Shown here in pieces: positions 8,061 through 18,164 of a stretch of 64,000 nt of DNA (its first letter is position 1; every line of letters starts with the position of its first letter). Source of the stretch: Pedobacter xixiisoli (lineage in GTDB: Bacteria; Bacteroidota; Bacteroidia; Sphingobacteriales; Sphingobacteriaceae); NCBI RefSeq assembly GCF_900215335.1, contig NZ_OCMT01000003.1:620001-684000 (forward strand), written 5' to 3'. The notes under the pieces are model-generated. The model was not told where the DNA came from. It was given only the letters and a program-made list of their open reading frames with translations, and made no database searches. A program made the position numbers and the translations under genes.

Positions 8061-8443
8061 AGGTCTGTTATTTAGACTCTTTTTAAAATTATTAACACTT
8101 ATTTCTGTTTACTAAGTCCTTAAAAAGAAATAATTAGCTTTTTTTCTCGATGTTTCTGACAAAAATCTGATTAGAAATAGACATCATCACAGGCACATGT
8201 TAACAACTTTGTAGCGTAAAAAAAACCCTAACTTTTATATTTGTTATACGAAGTTCTTTAATAGAAAGCACCCATATTATTATTTAACTAATTGCTATTT
8301 AGTTTGTTAAAAAGGACAGTTTTTTAAACTCCTTATCCATTTATAAACTAAGTAAGGTTTCTTGGGCTGCTAAATCCAATAAGAAAGAACTGATGATGTG
8401 TTTGCTGCAACTGTATTTTTAAGAATGTAAAAAAAGAGTGATT
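8061..8443 (+). promoter_or_regulatory. Long gap before nrdB with a candidate -7 element
   Basis: This 383-base gap holds no gene I can support. TATATTTG at 8236-8243 matches the -7 consensus and would give a leader of about 200 bases. I looked for paired NrdR-type boxes and for a cobalamin or other riboswitch core and found none that I could defend by eye. Confidence 0.35.
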
Positions 8444-9415
8444 ATGGAAGATGAACTATTATTGAGAGAAAACAAAGACCGCTTTGTGCTTTTGCCAATC
8501 AAATTTCCGGCAATTTGGGAGATGTATAAAAAAGCTGAAGCCAGCTTTTGGACTGCAGAAGAAATTGATTTGTCTGACGATATTAAGCATTGGGAAAACT
8601 TGAATAGCGGAGAGCGTCACTTCATCTCTCACATCCTTGCTTTCTTTGCTGCAAGTGATGGCATCGTAAATGAAAACCTAGCGGTAAATTTTATGAGCGA
8701 AGTTCAAATTCCTGAAGCACGTTGCTATTATGGTTTCCAGATCATGATGGAAAATATCCATTCTGAGACCTACGCATTGTTAATTGATACTTATGTTAAA
8801 GATCCTGAAGAGAAAGATAGATTGTTCCACGCTATTGATACCGTTCCAGCGGTAAAGAAAAAAGCGGAATGGGCATTGCGCTGGATTGAAAATGGAACTT
8901 TTGCAGAACGTTTGGTGGCTTTTGCTGCGGTAGAAGGTATTTTCTTTAGTGGTAGTTTCTGCTCTATTTTCTGGCTGAAGAAACGTGGTTTAATGCCAGG
9001 TTTAACCTTCAGTAACGAGTTAATTTCTAGAGATGAAGGTTCACACTGCGAATTTGCTTGTTTGTTGTACAGCATGTTGTCGAACAAACTGAGCGAAGAA
9101 CAAGTACAAACCATTATTAAAGATGCGGTAGAAATTGAGAAGGATTTCATTACTGATGCATTGCCAGTTAAATTGATAGGTATGAATGCGGATTTGATGA
9201 AACAATACATTGAGTTTGTGGCCGATAGATGGTTGGGTGAACTTGGCTACTCAAAAGTTTATAATGCTACCAACCCATTCGATTTTATGGAGATGATTTC
9301 GCTGCAAGGCAAAACCAATTTCTTCGAAAAACGTGTGGGTGATTATCAAAAAAGTGGCGTGTTAACTTCTTCGGAAGATAAAGCACAAGCTTTTTCATTA
9401 GATGAAGACTTCTAA
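8444..9415 (+). CDS. nrdB: Ribonucleotide reductase class Ia, beta (small) subunit
   Basis: This subunit holds the di-iron site and tyrosyl radical that starts reduction of ribonucleotides in NrdA. The metal ligands are visible: Asp72, Glu103 and His106 with the radical Tyr110 (ENIHSETY), then Glu164 ([10 protein letters not shown]), Glu198 and His201 (RDEGSH). The C-terminal tail ends in SLDEDF, the usual docking peptide for NrdA. An in-frame GTG lies at 8438; the ATG at 8444 gives the normal 323 residues. nrdA follows after a 139-base palindromic gap. Confidence 0.97.
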   Translation: MEDELLLRENKDRFVLLPIKFPAIWEMYKKAEASFWTAEEIDLSDDIKHWENLNSGERHFISHILAFFAASDGIVNENLAVNFMSEVQIPEARCYYGFQIMMENIHSETYALLIDTYVKDPEEKDRLFHAIDTVPAVKKKAEWALRWIENGTFAERLVAFAAVEGIFFSGSFCSIFWLKKRGLMPGLTFSNELISRDEGSHCEFACLLYSMLSNKLSEEQVQTIIKDAVEIEKDFITDALPVKLIGMNADLMKQYIEFVADRWLGELGYSKVYNATNPFDFMEMISLQGKTNFFEKRVGDYQKSGVLTSSEDKAQAFSLDEDF

Positions 9416-9434
9416 AATTAAGGTAATAGGTGTA

Positions 9435-9495
9435 AGGTGTTAGGTATAAGGAAATTCCATTATGTCTAGATACTAAATACTTATATCTAAATACT
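9435..9495. repeat. Imperfect palindrome in the nrdB-nrdA gap
   Basis: AGGTGTTAGGTATAAG (9435-9450) is complementary at 12 of 16 positions to CTTATATCTAAATACT (9480-9495). The left arm follows tandem variants of 'aggtaatagg', and the right arm contains the CTAAATACTAAATA word. It is one of a series of gap-specific palindromes in this window. Confidence 0.6.
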
Positions 9496-9554
9496 AAATA
9501 ATATTTTGAAACCAGGTGCCGCTGTTTAAATATGCACCTTAAATTTTGTAAAGG

Positions 9555-11939
9555 ATGTTTGTAATAAAAAGAGATGGCCGTAAAGAACCGGTAAAATTTG
9601 ACAAGATTACAGCTCGTATCGAGAAGCTGTGCTATGGTTTTAATGCTGAATTAGTAGATCCTATTGATGTTGCTAGAAAAGTAATTGAAGGATTGTACGA
9701 TGGGGTAACTACATCAGAATTAGATAACTTGGCAGCAGAAACAGCAGCTTCTTTAACTACAAAACATCCAGATTATGCTTTGTTGGCTTCACGTATTGCC
9801 GTGTCTAACTTGCATAAAAATACTTTGAAATCTTTTTCTAAAACGATGGAATTGTTGTTTAACTACATCGATCCAAAAACAGGAAAAGATTCTGCTTTAA
9901 TTGCTGACGATGTTTGGAAAGTGATTCAAGATAACGCTGATATTTTAGACAGTACCATTATTTATGATAGGGATTTTGGTTTCGATTACTTCGGTTTCAA
10001 AACCCTAGAGAAATCATATCTATTGAAAGTTAATGGTATCATTGTAGAGCGTCCTCAGCACTTATTTATGCGTGTTGCGGTTGGTATTCACAAAGAAGAT
10101 ATCGAAAGTGCAATAGCTACCTATAACTTAATGAGTGAGCGTTGGTTTACTCACGCAACACCAACGTTGTTTAACGCAGCTACACCGAAACCTCAAATGT
10201 CATCATGTTTCTTGTTAACTATGCAAGATGACAGCATTGAAGGTATTTATGATACATTAAAGCAAACTGCAAAGATTTCTCAAAGTGCCGGTGGTATCGG
10301 ATTAAGCATCCATAACATCCGTGCTACTGGAGCTTATATTGGTGGTACTAACGGAACAAGTAATGGTATTGTACCAATGTTACGTGTCTTCAATGATACC
10401 GCTCGTTACGTAGATCAAGGAGGTGGTAAACGTAAAGGTGCTTTCGCGATTTATTTGGAGCCTTGGCATGCTGATGTTTTTGAATTCTTAGACTTGCGTA
10501 AAAACCACGGTAAAGAAGAAATGCGTGCTCGTGATTTGTTCTACGCACTTTGGATCAACGATTTGTTTATGCAACGTGTAGAAGAAAATGGTGATTGGAG
10601 TTTGTTCTCGCCAGACGAAGCACCGGGTTTAGCAGATTGCCACAGTGAAGAATTTAACAAACTTTACACTAAATATGAGCAAGAAGGTAGAGCTCGTAAA
10701 GTGGTTAAAGCGCAAGAACTTTGGTTCGCCATCTTAGATTCGCAAATTGAAACTGGTACACCTTATTTGTTGTACAAAGATGCAGCTAATGCGAAATCAA
10801 ATCAGCAAAACTTGGGTACCATCAAGTCTTCGAACTTATGTACAGAGATTATCGAGTACACTTCTAAAGATGAAGTAGCGGTTTGTAACTTGGCTTCACT
10901 GGCATTACCTCGTTTTGTAATCAACGGTGAATTTGACCACCAAAAATTATACGATGTAACTTATCAAGCTGCTTTAAACTTGAATAAAATCATCGATTAT
11001 AACTACTATCCAGTAAAAGAAGCTGAAAACTCGAACTTGCGTCACCGTCCAATTGGTTTAGGTGTACAAGGTTTGGCAGATGCATTTATCTTGATGCGTT
11101 ATCCATTCGAAAGTGATTCAGCAAAACAATTGAACAAAGATATTTTCGAAACCATCTATTTTGCTGCCATGACTGCTTCGGCTGATTTAGCAGAGAAACA
11201 TGGTGCTTACAAAACTTTCAAAGGTTCTCCACTATCAAAAGGTCAATTCCAATTCGATTTATGGAATGTAACTCCAGATAGCAACCGTTGGGATTGGGAA
11301 AGCTTAAGAAAGCGTGTAGTGAAAAAAGGGGTGTACAACTCGTTATTAGTTGCCCCAATGCCTACAGCTTCAACTTCTCAAATTTTAGGTAACAATGAGT
11401 GTTTCGAGCCGTATACTTCAAATATCTACACTCGTCGTGTATTAAGCGGTGAATTTATTGTGGTAAATAAACATTTGTTGAAAGACTTAGTAGCTTTAGG
11501 TTTGTGGACACCGCAAATGAAAGATAGAATTATCTTGGCTAACGGATCGATTCAAGACATTGCTGAAATTCCAGATTATATCAAAGAATTGTACAAAACA
11601 GTTTGGGAAATCAAAATGAAGAACATCATTGATATGTCGGCTGATAGAGGTGCATATATTTGCCAATCTCAATCGTTGAACTTATTTATCAATGCGCCAA
11701 ATACTTCGAAACTTACTTCAATGCATTTCTACGCTTGGAAAAAAGGATTGAAAACAGGTATGTATTATCTACGTACACAAGCTGCTTCGCAAGCGGTTAA
11801 GTTCACTGTAGAAAACCAAGGTGGTAAAGCAATCGAAGCAGTAATTCCTTCAGAAATGTCGCAAGCGCAAGTTGCAGAAGAAATTGTAGACGGACCGGTT
11901 TGCTCAATGGAAGAGGGTTGCATTAGCTGCTCTGGATAA
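9555..11939 (+). CDS. nrdA: Ribonucleotide reductase class Ia, alpha (large) subunit
   Basis: The 794-residue catalytic subunit converts NDPs to dNDPs. An N-terminal ATP-cone (about 1-90, [20 protein letters not shown]) provides allosteric control. The core shows PQMSSCFLL (first active-site Cys), [45 protein letters not shown] (second and third active-site residues: Asn, Cys, Glu) and [28 protein letters not shown] carries the radical-path Tyr. The C-terminal tail [12 protein letters not shown] holds the re-reducible Cys pair CxxC. It is one complete gene downstream of nrdB. Confidence 0.98.
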   Translation: MFVIKRDGRKEPVKFDKITARIEKLCYGFNAELVDPIDVARKVIEGLYDGVTTSELDNLAAETAASLTTKHPDYALLASRIAVSNLHKNTLKSFSKTMELLFNYIDPKTGKDSALIADDVWKVIQDNADILDSTIIYDRDFGFDYFGFKTLEKSYLLKVNGIIVERPQHLFMRVAVGIHKEDIESAIATYNLMSERWFTHATPTLFNAATPKPQMSSCFLLTMQDDSIEGIYDTLKQTAKISQSAGGIGLSIHNIRATGAYIGGTNGTSNGIVPMLRVFNDTARYVDQGGGKRKGAFAIYLEPWHADVFEFLDLRKNHGKEEMRARDLFYALWINDLFMQRVEENGDWSLFSPDEAPGLADCHSEEFNKLYTKYEQEGRARKVVKAQELWFAILDSQIETGTPYLLYKDAANAKSNQQNLGTIKSSNLCTEIIEYTSKDEVAVCNLASLALPRFVINGEFDHQKLYDVTYQAALNLNKIIDYNYYPVKEAENSNLRHRPIGLGVQGLADAFILMRYPFESDSAKQLNKDIFETIYFAAMTASADLAEKHGAYKTFKGSPLSKGQFQFDLWNVTPDSNRWDWESLRKRVVKKGVYNSLLVAPMPTASTSQILGNNECFEPYTSNIYTRRVLSGEFIVVNKHLLKDLVALGLWTPQMKDRIILANGSIQDIAEIPDYIKELYKTVWEIKMKNIIDMSADRGAYICQSQSLNLFINAPNTSKLTSMHFYAWKKGLKTGMYYLRTQAASQAVKFTVENQGGKAIEAVIPSEMSQAQVAEEIVDGPVCSMEEGCISCSG

Positions 11940-12009
11940 AATAGTCATTAGTCATTGGTTAATTAATTTTAGAACGAACCAATGAACTTCATGATAAAGC
12001 AATAATATC

Positions 12010-12046
12010 AAGGTTCTGGACATAAAGTTCAGAACCTTATTTTTTG
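12010..12046 (+). terminator. Rho-independent terminator after nrdA
   Basis: AAGGTTCTG (12010-12018) pairs with CAGAACCTT (12030-12038), followed by ATTTTTTG. The -7-like TACTTTTG at 12051-12058 just after it may start transcription of the next small gene. Confidence 0.8.
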
Positions 12047-12095
12047 TCCGTACTTTTGTAATGCAATAGGGGTCATACCTTCGGCCTTTTACCTT

Positions 12096-12317
12096 ATGCC
12101 TACAACCTTAAAACATAGCAAACACGAAATCATTGCCTGCGAGCGATGCAACACTGCTATTGAATGCAAGGCAAATGCCTACACCAAATGCCAATGCAGC
12201 GTGGTTCAGTTAAGTATTAACGAGGTGCAATATGTTAGCGAGCTTTATGATGGTTGTTTATGCGCCAAATGCTTGATGGAGCTACAGCAAGAATATCGAG
12301 AAGAAATGGGATTGTAG
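12096..12317 (+). CDS. Cysteine-rich CWC-type small protein
   Basis: The 73-residue product has CERCNTAIECKA, CQCSVVQLS and CLCAKCL: three paired Cys groups that fit the cysteine-rich CWC family, small putative zinc-binding proteins of unknown role. The central CQC corresponds to the family's CWC. The gene ends at 12317, the base next to the end of the convergent lipoprotein gene, with no space for a separate terminator. Confidence 0.8.
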   Translation: MPTTLKHSKHEIIACERCNTAIECKANAYTKCQCSVVQLSINEVQYVSELYDGCLCAKCLMELQQEYREEMGL

Positions 12318-13949
12318 TTAATTCTTTTTAACGCCCTTCAAAATCATTAAACTTAACGGATTGATATTGTAGCCGCTAATGTTGTTTTGTAGCATCACTA
12401 CCGATTGGTCATATAAAATTGGAACTACGGATGCATGTTCCATGACCATGTTGTCCATTCTGCGATAAAGTTCAAAACGTTTCTGAGGATTATTTTCGTA
12501 GTAACTTTGCTCAAACAGTCTGTCAAATTCTTTATTGAAATAACCGGTGTAGTTTGGTCCAAAGGGAACTTTGTTTTTAGAGTAGAAAACCGAAAGGTAA
12601 TTTTCACCATCAGGATAATCAGCAATCCAAGAACCTCTGAAAAACACAACCTCATTCTTAGACATTAAATCTCTTAAGCTCGCACTCGGACTGACATCTA
12701 CTTTTACTTTAATGCCTAGGTTGCTAAGTTCACCTTGAATAAACTCAATCAAATCTCTATAAGTGGTAGAAGTACTCAGCTTTATTTCTGGCATTCCTTT
12801 TCCATTTGGGAATCCAGCTTCTGCAAGTAGTTTGGCGGCCAAAGTTGGATTGTAATCGTAGCCTTTAACTTTTGTACTGTCGAATCCAGGCATTCCCTTT
12901 GGAATAAAACCAGAAGTGGCAGGGGTGCCAATACTATTACGTAAATATTTAATTAGTTTTTTCCTATCGATAGCATAATTAATGGCCTGCCTAACTTTTT
13001 TGAAGCGTAAGGGAGAACTTTTAACGATGTCTTTATCGGGGTCCACTAAAATGCCTACATACTCGGTACACAAATAAGCGCCTTTGATCAATTGAAATTG
13101 GCTTTTATATTTGCTCGTCATTTGACCGCTTTTTGTTAAAATATCGTCTCTATAACTTCCATCAACACTATAAAAGAAATCTAAGTCTTTTTTAAGGAAA
13201 TTCATGAAAGCACTTTGCTTGTCGTTAATGAAAGTTGCTTTTACGGCATCCAAAAATGGCATTCGCTGACCAGTACTGTCTTTCTCAAAATAATTTTCAT
13301 TTTTAAGCAATACCAAAACTTCGTCTTCCTTCCAATACTTAAACTTAAAAGGTCCAGTACCTACCGGATGATTTCTGAAATCTTTACCATAATGCTCTAC
13401 CACCTCTTTGGGTACAACCGAACAATACTGCGCTGTAAGTAAATTTATGAAAGCAGGGAAAGGTTTTACCAGTTTGATTTGAAAAGTGCTGTCGTTAAGC
13501 GCTACAAAGCTACTTTGGTCTTTTACTTTATCACTAAAAATCCATCCGCCAGAAGAGGCTACTTTTGGATCAATTAGACGGTAAAAGCTGTAAACGAAGT
13601 CTTGTGCGGTAACTTTTCTGCCTTTGCCGTTCTTAAATAAGGCATCATCCTGAAAGAAAACATCGTTTCGTAAATCAAAAGTATAGTTAAGCCCATCTTC
13701 AGAAACTTTCCATGATTTTGCGATACATGGAACAGTATTCAAGTTTTTATCTACCTGTACTAATCCATTAAAGATTTGGTTAATCATCCAAATGGCATTT
13801 TGGTTACGGGCAAAAGCCGGATCTAGTGAAGTTAGGTTCTGGTCTAAATTGATATTGAACACTTTTTTGTCGCTATTCTTATTGCTTTTGCAAGAAAAGA
13901 GGATAATGATACAGCAAAAATAAAATATATTAAGCTTAATGGTACGCAT
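12318..13949 (-). CDS. Peptide/solute-binding lipoprotein (SBP family 5)
   Basis: The 543-residue protein has a lipoprotein signal peptide with lipobox LFSC (Cys about 20). The mature part follows the oligopeptide-binding family: FNINLDQNLTSLDPAFAR, LAKSWKVSEDGLNYTFDLR-type segment near residue 80, VGTGPFKFKYWKEDE, FKKVRQAINYAIDRKKL and a C-terminal ASVVPILYDQSVV. It should deliver peptides or similar solutes to an ABC importer. No permease or ATPase gene is next to it, so its transporter must lie elsewhere, or it acts alone on the cell surface or in the periplasm. Confidence 0.92.
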   Translation of the reverse strand: MRTIKLNIFYFCCIIILFSCKSNKNSDKKVFNINLDQNLTSLDPAFARNQNAIWMINQIFNGLVQVDKNLNTVPCIAKSWKVSEDGLNYTFDLRNDVFFQDDALFKNGKGRKVTAQDFVYSFYRLIDPKVASSGGWIFSDKVKDQSSFVALNDSTFQIKLVKPFPAFINLLTAQYCSVVPKEVVEHYGKDFRNHPVGTGPFKFKYWKEDEVLVLLKNENYFEKDSTGQRMPFLDAVKATFINDKQSAFMNFLKKDLDFFYSVDGSYRDDILTKSGQMTSKYKSQFQLIKGAYLCTEYVGILVDPDKDIVKSSPLRFKKVRQAINYAIDRKKLIKYLRNSIGTPATSGFIPKGMPGFDSTKVKGYDYNPTLAAKLLAEAGFPNGKGMPEIKLSTSTTYRDLIEFIQGELSNLGIKVKVDVSPSASLRDLMSKNEVVFFRGSWIADYPDGENYLSVFYSKNKVPFGPNYTGYFNKEFDRLFEQSYYENNPQKRFELYRRMDNMVMEHASVVPILYDQSVVMLQNNISGYNINPLSLMILKGVKKN

Positions 13950-14103
13950 CGAAAATGGAAATACTATTTTTGTGCAATTAAAAACATTGAGAAGTTAAGG
14001 TACATTAAGTTTTTGAGGTAGCAAAACTACTTTCTCTTAATATTTCTTAATTGCTTAATGATTAAATGATTTTTGTTGTACACTATACAAATAATAAATT
14101 CAG

Positions 14104-14556
14104 ATGTCTTCTTTAAGTGAACTTATAAATACCGAAAACAATGCAGAATTGCGTGAAGAATTACTGGAGCGTTTAGCCATTGTTGAACACAAGATTAAGT
14201 TCACAGATAAGGTGCCGGTGTGCTTCTTAGATTCAGAGGGACATCCACATTTAGAGCTTGCTGCAATTGCAGAGTTGGGCGGTGCTGCAATAACCACACA
14301 GCCTATGGAAGCCGTTTATATTATTTTTCATGAGGAAACTAAACTGCTAGATGATTTAATGCGTAAAGTGCCAGTGTTGCTTGATGAAAATTGGCCTGCA
14401 GTAAAATTCAGTAGGGTTTGCCTTTTGGCGGATGATTATCGCCTTTCTAAGCCTGAAGAAGCGGTGGCATTGGTAGAGGATATTGCCGAGATGATACATC
14501 CAGGGCATTTTATTTTTGGCTATGAAGGAGATAAGTGGATAAGATTTACTGTCTAG
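14104..14556 (+). CDS. Hypothetical protein
   Basis: The 150-residue product is soluble with no signal peptide or membrane segment. It starts with an acidic amphipathic helix (ELREELLERLAIVEHKIK), followed by alternating strands and helices (VPVCFLDSEGHPHLELAAIAELGG, then AVYIIFHEE and FSRVCLLADDYRLSKPEEAV). The beta/alpha order resembles one lobe of a metal-chelate-binding protein, but this is too weak to name a function. It is divergent from the lipoprotein gene and lies 60 bases upstream of the DUF2891 gene on the same strand. Confidence 0.7.
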   Translation: MSSLSELINTENNAELREELLERLAIVEHKIKFTDKVPVCFLDSEGHPHLELAAIAELGGAAITTQPMEAVYIIFHEETKLLDDLMRKVPVLLDENWPAVKFSRVCLLADDYRLSKPEEAVALVEDIAEMIHPGHFIFGYEGDKWIRFTV

Positions 14557-14616
14557 GAATTAGTGGTTAGGTATCAGGGATTAGTTGTCAGTTTAAGCAA
14601 TTAGCAAATTCATAGG

Positions 14617-15684
14617 ATGAAAAAAATATTACTGCCTTTATTATTGGTTTCTTCTTTGGCTTATGCGCAAACAGCACCAAAGTTAGATAGGGAAAATGCT
14701 GAAAAACTATCTTTGTTGCCTTTGCATTGTATGGATAAAGAATATCCTAACAAGACGGCGCATACTATTAATTCTGCTAATGATGCGAAGTTAACTCCTG
14801 CAGAATTGCATCCTGGTTTTTACGGATGCTTTGATTGGCACAGTTTGGTACATGGACATTGGATGTTGGTTCATTTGTTAAAGACTTTCCCAGATATCAA
14901 AAACAAAGCAGAAATTATTGCAAAGCTTGATCAAACCTTTACTACCGAAAATATGCAAGCAGAGGCGGATTACTTTAAAAAGTACGAGCTAGCTAAAATA
15001 TTTGAACGTACTTATGGTTGGGCTTGGTTGTTAAAATTAGATCAGGAGCTTTTGGAATGGGATCATCCAAAAGCGAAAAAATGGCATGCAGCTTTACAGC
15101 CTTTAACCAAACAGATTTTAGAACTTTGGAAAGCTTATCTGCCAAAACAAACTTATCCAAACCGTACGGGTGTACATGGTAATACGGCTTTTGCTTTGGT
15201 TTTTGCGGTGGATTGGGCTAGAGCAACAAAAGATAAAGTTTTCGAAGTACAGCTAGTTGACAAGGCAAAGGCTTTTTATTTGGATAATCAAAAGACACCA
15301 GCCTACATGGAGCCAGATGGTGCCGATTTCTTTTCTCCGAGTTTAGAGATTGCCGACTTGATGAGAAGAGTTTTGGCGAAAGATGATTTTGTGAAATGGT
15401 TAGATGTTTTCTACGAAGAAAGAAGCATCAAAAGGATAAGCGATATGCCTGTAGTGAGCGATTTAAGTGATTATCAAACAGTGCATCTTGTTGGGTTGTC
15501 TTTCACCAGAGCTTGGTGTATGAAAGGTGTAGCAGCCCAGCTTCCTAAAAATCATCCGTTAAAAAAGCATTTTGAAATTACTGCCGATCATTTTTTAGCA
15601 AATGCCTTGCCCTTAATTTTTAAAGGTAACTATGGCGGCGATCATTGGTTAGCCTCATTTGCGGTTTATGCGTTAGCACAATAA
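14617..15684 (+). CDS. Secreted DUF2891 family protein
   Basis: The 355-residue product has a signal peptide (KKILLPLLLVSSLAYAQ). The mature chain matches the DUF2891 pattern: LHCMDKEYPNK, LHPGFYGCFDWHSLVHGHW, RTYGWAWLLKLDQEL, YPNRTGVHGNTAFAL, EPDGADFFSPSLEIADLM and a final YGGDHWLASFAVYAL. Repeated His/Trp motifs on long helices suggest an alpha/alpha-toroid enzyme, but no activity is established. The domain fills the whole mature protein. Confidence 0.88.
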   Translation: MKKILLPLLLVSSLAYAQTAPKLDRENAEKLSLLPLHCMDKEYPNKTAHTINSANDAKLTPAELHPGFYGCFDWHSLVHGHWMLVHLLKTFPDIKNKAEIIAKLDQTFTTENMQAEADYFKKYELAKIFERTYGWAWLLKLDQELLEWDHPKAKKWHAALQPLTKQILELWKAYLPKQTYPNRTGVHGNTAFALVFAVDWARATKDKVFEVQLVDKAKAFYLDNQKTPAYMEPDGADFFSPSLEIADLMRRVLAKDDFVKWLDVFYEERSIKRISDMPVVSDLSDYQTVHLVGLSFTRAWCMKGVAAQLPKNHPLKKHFEITADHFLANALPLIFKGNYGGDHWLASFAVYALAQ

Positions 15685-15755
15685 GTGGTCAGGTATCAGG
15701 AACTAGAAATCAGTCGCAGTTCTCAGTTAACCAATTCAACGATTAACCAGTTAAC

Positions 15756-16277
15756 CTAATAAGCAACAAACTTGTCCATCTGCTGGTTAGTGAACTTTAA
15801 AGTATCTTCCGCAAAAAAATCGCCTTTCTCATTTAGCTCTAGTTTGATATTTGGAATATGTAAACGCAACGGCATTACGTGTAAATGAAGATAAGCACAA
15901 ACGCCATTGAAATGCTCTATTCCTCTGATATTGCCATACTTGCCAGAAGATATACCGACTAGGCAAGCTTTCTTATCATAGAAGCTTTCTGGAAAAGCAC
16001 AGGCGTCAATTAAGGTTTTTAAAACTCCAGGATAACTGCCATTATATTCGGGAATAACGAATAAAAATTTGCTCGTACCTGTCATCAATTCTTGTATCTT
16101 ATCGAATGCTTCAGTTTTTTTTCCATACAAACTATCTGCAATAAAATTGGCCGGTAACTCCTGTAAATCAAATAGGTTAGTTTGTAAGCCCTTTTCCGCC
16201 AGTTGATTTTGATAATATTTAGCAACTTTAAGCGTATTGCTATTAGGTCTATTGGTTCCGGCTATAATGGTTATCAT
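15756..16277 (-). CDS. NAD(P)H-dependent FMN reductase family protein
   Basis: The 173-residue flavodoxin-like protein begins ITIIAGTNRPNSNTLKVA, the phosphate-binding loop for FMN. PEYNGSYPGVLKTLIDAC is the family's second FMN contact, and GISSGKYGNIRG is a third conserved loop. Related enzymes reduce FMN, quinones or azo dyes using NAD(P)H; the substrate cannot be read here. It is convergent with the DUF2891 gene, from which it is separated by 71 bases of intergenic words. Confidence 0.9.
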   Translation of the reverse strand: MITIIAGTNRPNSNTLKVAKYYQNQLAEKGLQTNLFDLQELPANFIADSLYGKKTEAFDKIQELMTGTSKFLFVIPEYNGSYPGVLKTLIDACAFPESFYDKKACLVGISSGKYGNIRGIEHFNGVCAYLHLHVMPLRLHIPNIKLELNEKGDFFAEDTLKFTNQQMDKFVAY

Positions 16278-16454
16278 ACAAAAATTGTTAATAAGATGTG
16301 TAAAACACGAAAGGTGTCGATACTAATATTACGTTTTAGTTTGTATCTTAGCTAATTGTTAAAATATGCCTATACATCACAAAAATAGCATTTTTTAGAG
16401 ATTTTTAGTTTAAAATTAAGCCATTACAAGTTGTGGCGTTTTCAAGGAGAACAA

Positions 16455-17258
16455 ATGAGTAAGATTATTGCTTTAGCAAACCAAAAAGGAGGAGTTGGCA
16501 AAACCACTTCATCTATTAATTTAGCAGCTAGCTTAGCCGTTTTAGAATATAGAACGCTTTTGGTTGATGCAGACCCTCAGGCCAACTCTACTTCGGGTAT
16601 TGGTTTTGATCCAAGAAACATCAAAAATAGCATTTACGAGTGCATAATTAATGATGTGGAGCCTACGGATGCCATCGTGAAAACGGATACGCCAAATTTA
16701 GATTTGTTACCTGCCCACATTGATTTGGTAGGTGCCGAAATTGAGATGATCAACTTGACGAATCGCGAATATAAGATGAAGGCGGTATTGGAGAAAGTAA
16801 AAGACCAATACGATTTCATCATTATTGACTGTTCGCCATCGTTAGGTTTAATTACCATTAACTCTTTAACTGCTGCAGATTCTGTGATTATTCCAGTACA
16901 ATGTGAGTATTTTGCATTGGAAGGTTTGGGCAAATTGTTAAATACCATCAAAATTGTACAAAACAGGTTAAACCCTGCGTTAGAAATTGAAGGTATTTTA
17001 TTAACCATGTACGATGTAAGGTTACGTTTATCTAACCAAGTGGTAGAAGAGGTAAGAACTCACTTCCAAGATTTGGTTTTTGAAACGATCATACAACGTA
17101 ACACTCGTTTAAGTGAGGCTCCAAGTTATGGTATCTCTGTAATTATGCATGATGCCAATAGTAAAGGTGCTATCAACTATTTGAATTTAGCAAGAGAAAT
17201 TGTTCGTAAAAACGGATTGCTTACAGAAGAGCAAGAAGAAAACAAAGCAACTATTTAA
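16455..17258 (+). CDS. parA: Chromosome partitioning ATPase ParA/Soj
   Basis: The 267-residue ATPase drives segregation of the origin region together with ParB. It shows the deviant Walker A KGGVGKTTSS (about 10-19), DADPQANST (switch I), DFIIIDCSPSLG (Walker B) and IPVQCEYFALEGL. An in-frame TTG at 16431 exists, but the ATG at 16455 follows AAGGAG (16444-16449), a Shine-Dalgarno sequence rare in this group, which fixes the start. It heads a run parA-parB-DUF5683-dapB-lepB with short or overlapping junctions. Confidence 0.97.
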   Translation: MSKIIALANQKGGVGKTTSSINLAASLAVLEYRTLLVDADPQANSTSGIGFDPRNIKNSIYECIINDVEPTDAIVKTDTPNLDLLPAHIDLVGAEIEMINLTNREYKMKAVLEKVKDQYDFIIIDCSPSLGLITINSLTAADSVIIPVQCEYFALEGLGKLLNTIKIVQNRLNPALEIEGILLTMYDVRLRLSNQVVEEVRTHFQDLVFETIIQRNTRLSEAPSYGISVIMHDANSKGAINYLNLAREIVRKNGLLTEEQEENKATI

Positions 17259-17267
17259 GATACATAG

Positions 17268-18164
17268 ATGACTTTTCAAAGAAAGACCGGATTAGGTAAA
17301 GGATTAAGTGCACTGTTGGATGATAACGAATCGGTTAATTCCGCTAAGCCTGCCGTAGAAAATATAGATTTAACGCCACAGGTTGGGAGTATTAGCAGCA
17401 TCAGCCTTGCTGATATAGAGACCAACCCTTACCAACCACGTACAGAGTTTGATCAAGTTGCACTAAATGAATTAGCAGACTCGATTAAAGTACAAGGTTT
17501 AATACAGCCAATTACCGTTCGTAAAAACGGAAATAAATATCAATTGATTTCTGGAGAACGTAGGTTTAGAGCTTCTAAACTAGCAGGACTCACAGAAATT
17601 CCAGCTTATATTCGTACTGCCGATAACCAACAAATGTTGGAAATGGCATTAATCGAAAACATTCAGCGTGAGAACTTAAATGCTATTGAAGTAGCATTAA
17701 GTTTCCAACAAATGATTGACGAGTGTAACTTGAAAGCAGAACAATTGGGTGAGCGTGTAGGTAAAAATAGGACTACGGTTGCCAACTATTTAAGATTGTT
17801 GAAACTTCCACCTGCAATTCAAGCTTCTATCCGCGATAACAAAATTTCAATGGGTCATGCCCGTGCTTTAATCTCTGTAGAAGATGAAGGCAAACAGCTT
17901 TTCATCCATCAAGAAATTTTAGATAAAGGACTTTCGGTACGTAAGGTAGAAGAATTGGTAAGAGGTATCCACCATGTGCAGGTAAAAGCGCCAATAAAGC
18001 AAGAAGCTGTTTCTTTCGAATACCAAAAGCTACAAAATGACTTGGCTTCTAAATTTGCTACCAAAGTAAAACTGAAGGTAAATGATAATGGCAAAGGAGC
18101 AATAGAAATTCCTTTTGTAAATAACGAAGACCTTAATCGTATTTTAGAACTCTTAGATTGGTAA
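17268..18164 (+). CDS. parB: Chromosome partitioning protein ParB
   Basis: The 298-residue protein binds parS and uses CTP to spread on DNA. The N-terminal basic RKTGLGKGLSALL peptide (ParA-contacting region) is present. ParB boxes follow: NPYQPR, LISGERRFRASKLAG and ALIENIQRENLN, then the HTH (LGERVGKNRTTVANYLRLLKLP) and a C-terminal dimer domain (LASKFATKVKLKV..). I saw no perfect parS site nearby. Its stop overlaps the next start (taATG at 18162-18166). Confidence 0.97.
   Translation: MTFQRKTGLGKGLSALLDDNESVNSAKPAVENIDLTPQVGSISSISLADIETNPYQPRTEFDQVALNELADSIKVQGLIQPITVRKNGNKYQLISGERRFRASKLAGLTEIPAYIRTADNQQMLEMALIENIQRENLNAIEVALSFQQMIDECNLKAEQLGERVGKNRTTVANYLRLLKLPPAIQASIRDNKISMGHARALISVEDEGKQLFIHQEILDKGLSVRKVEELVRGIHHVQVKAPIKQEAVSFEYQKLQNDLASKFATKVKLKVNDNGKGAIEIPFVNNEDLNRILELLDW

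Noticed and set aside
8061..8443. Riboswitch or NrdR boxes before nrdB
   Set aside because: No conserved core or paired boxes could be recognised by eye in the long leader.
16278..18164. parS site near parA-parB
   Set aside because: No copy of the 16-bp GTTNCACGTGNAAC-type palindrome was seen here; it may lie elsewhere.
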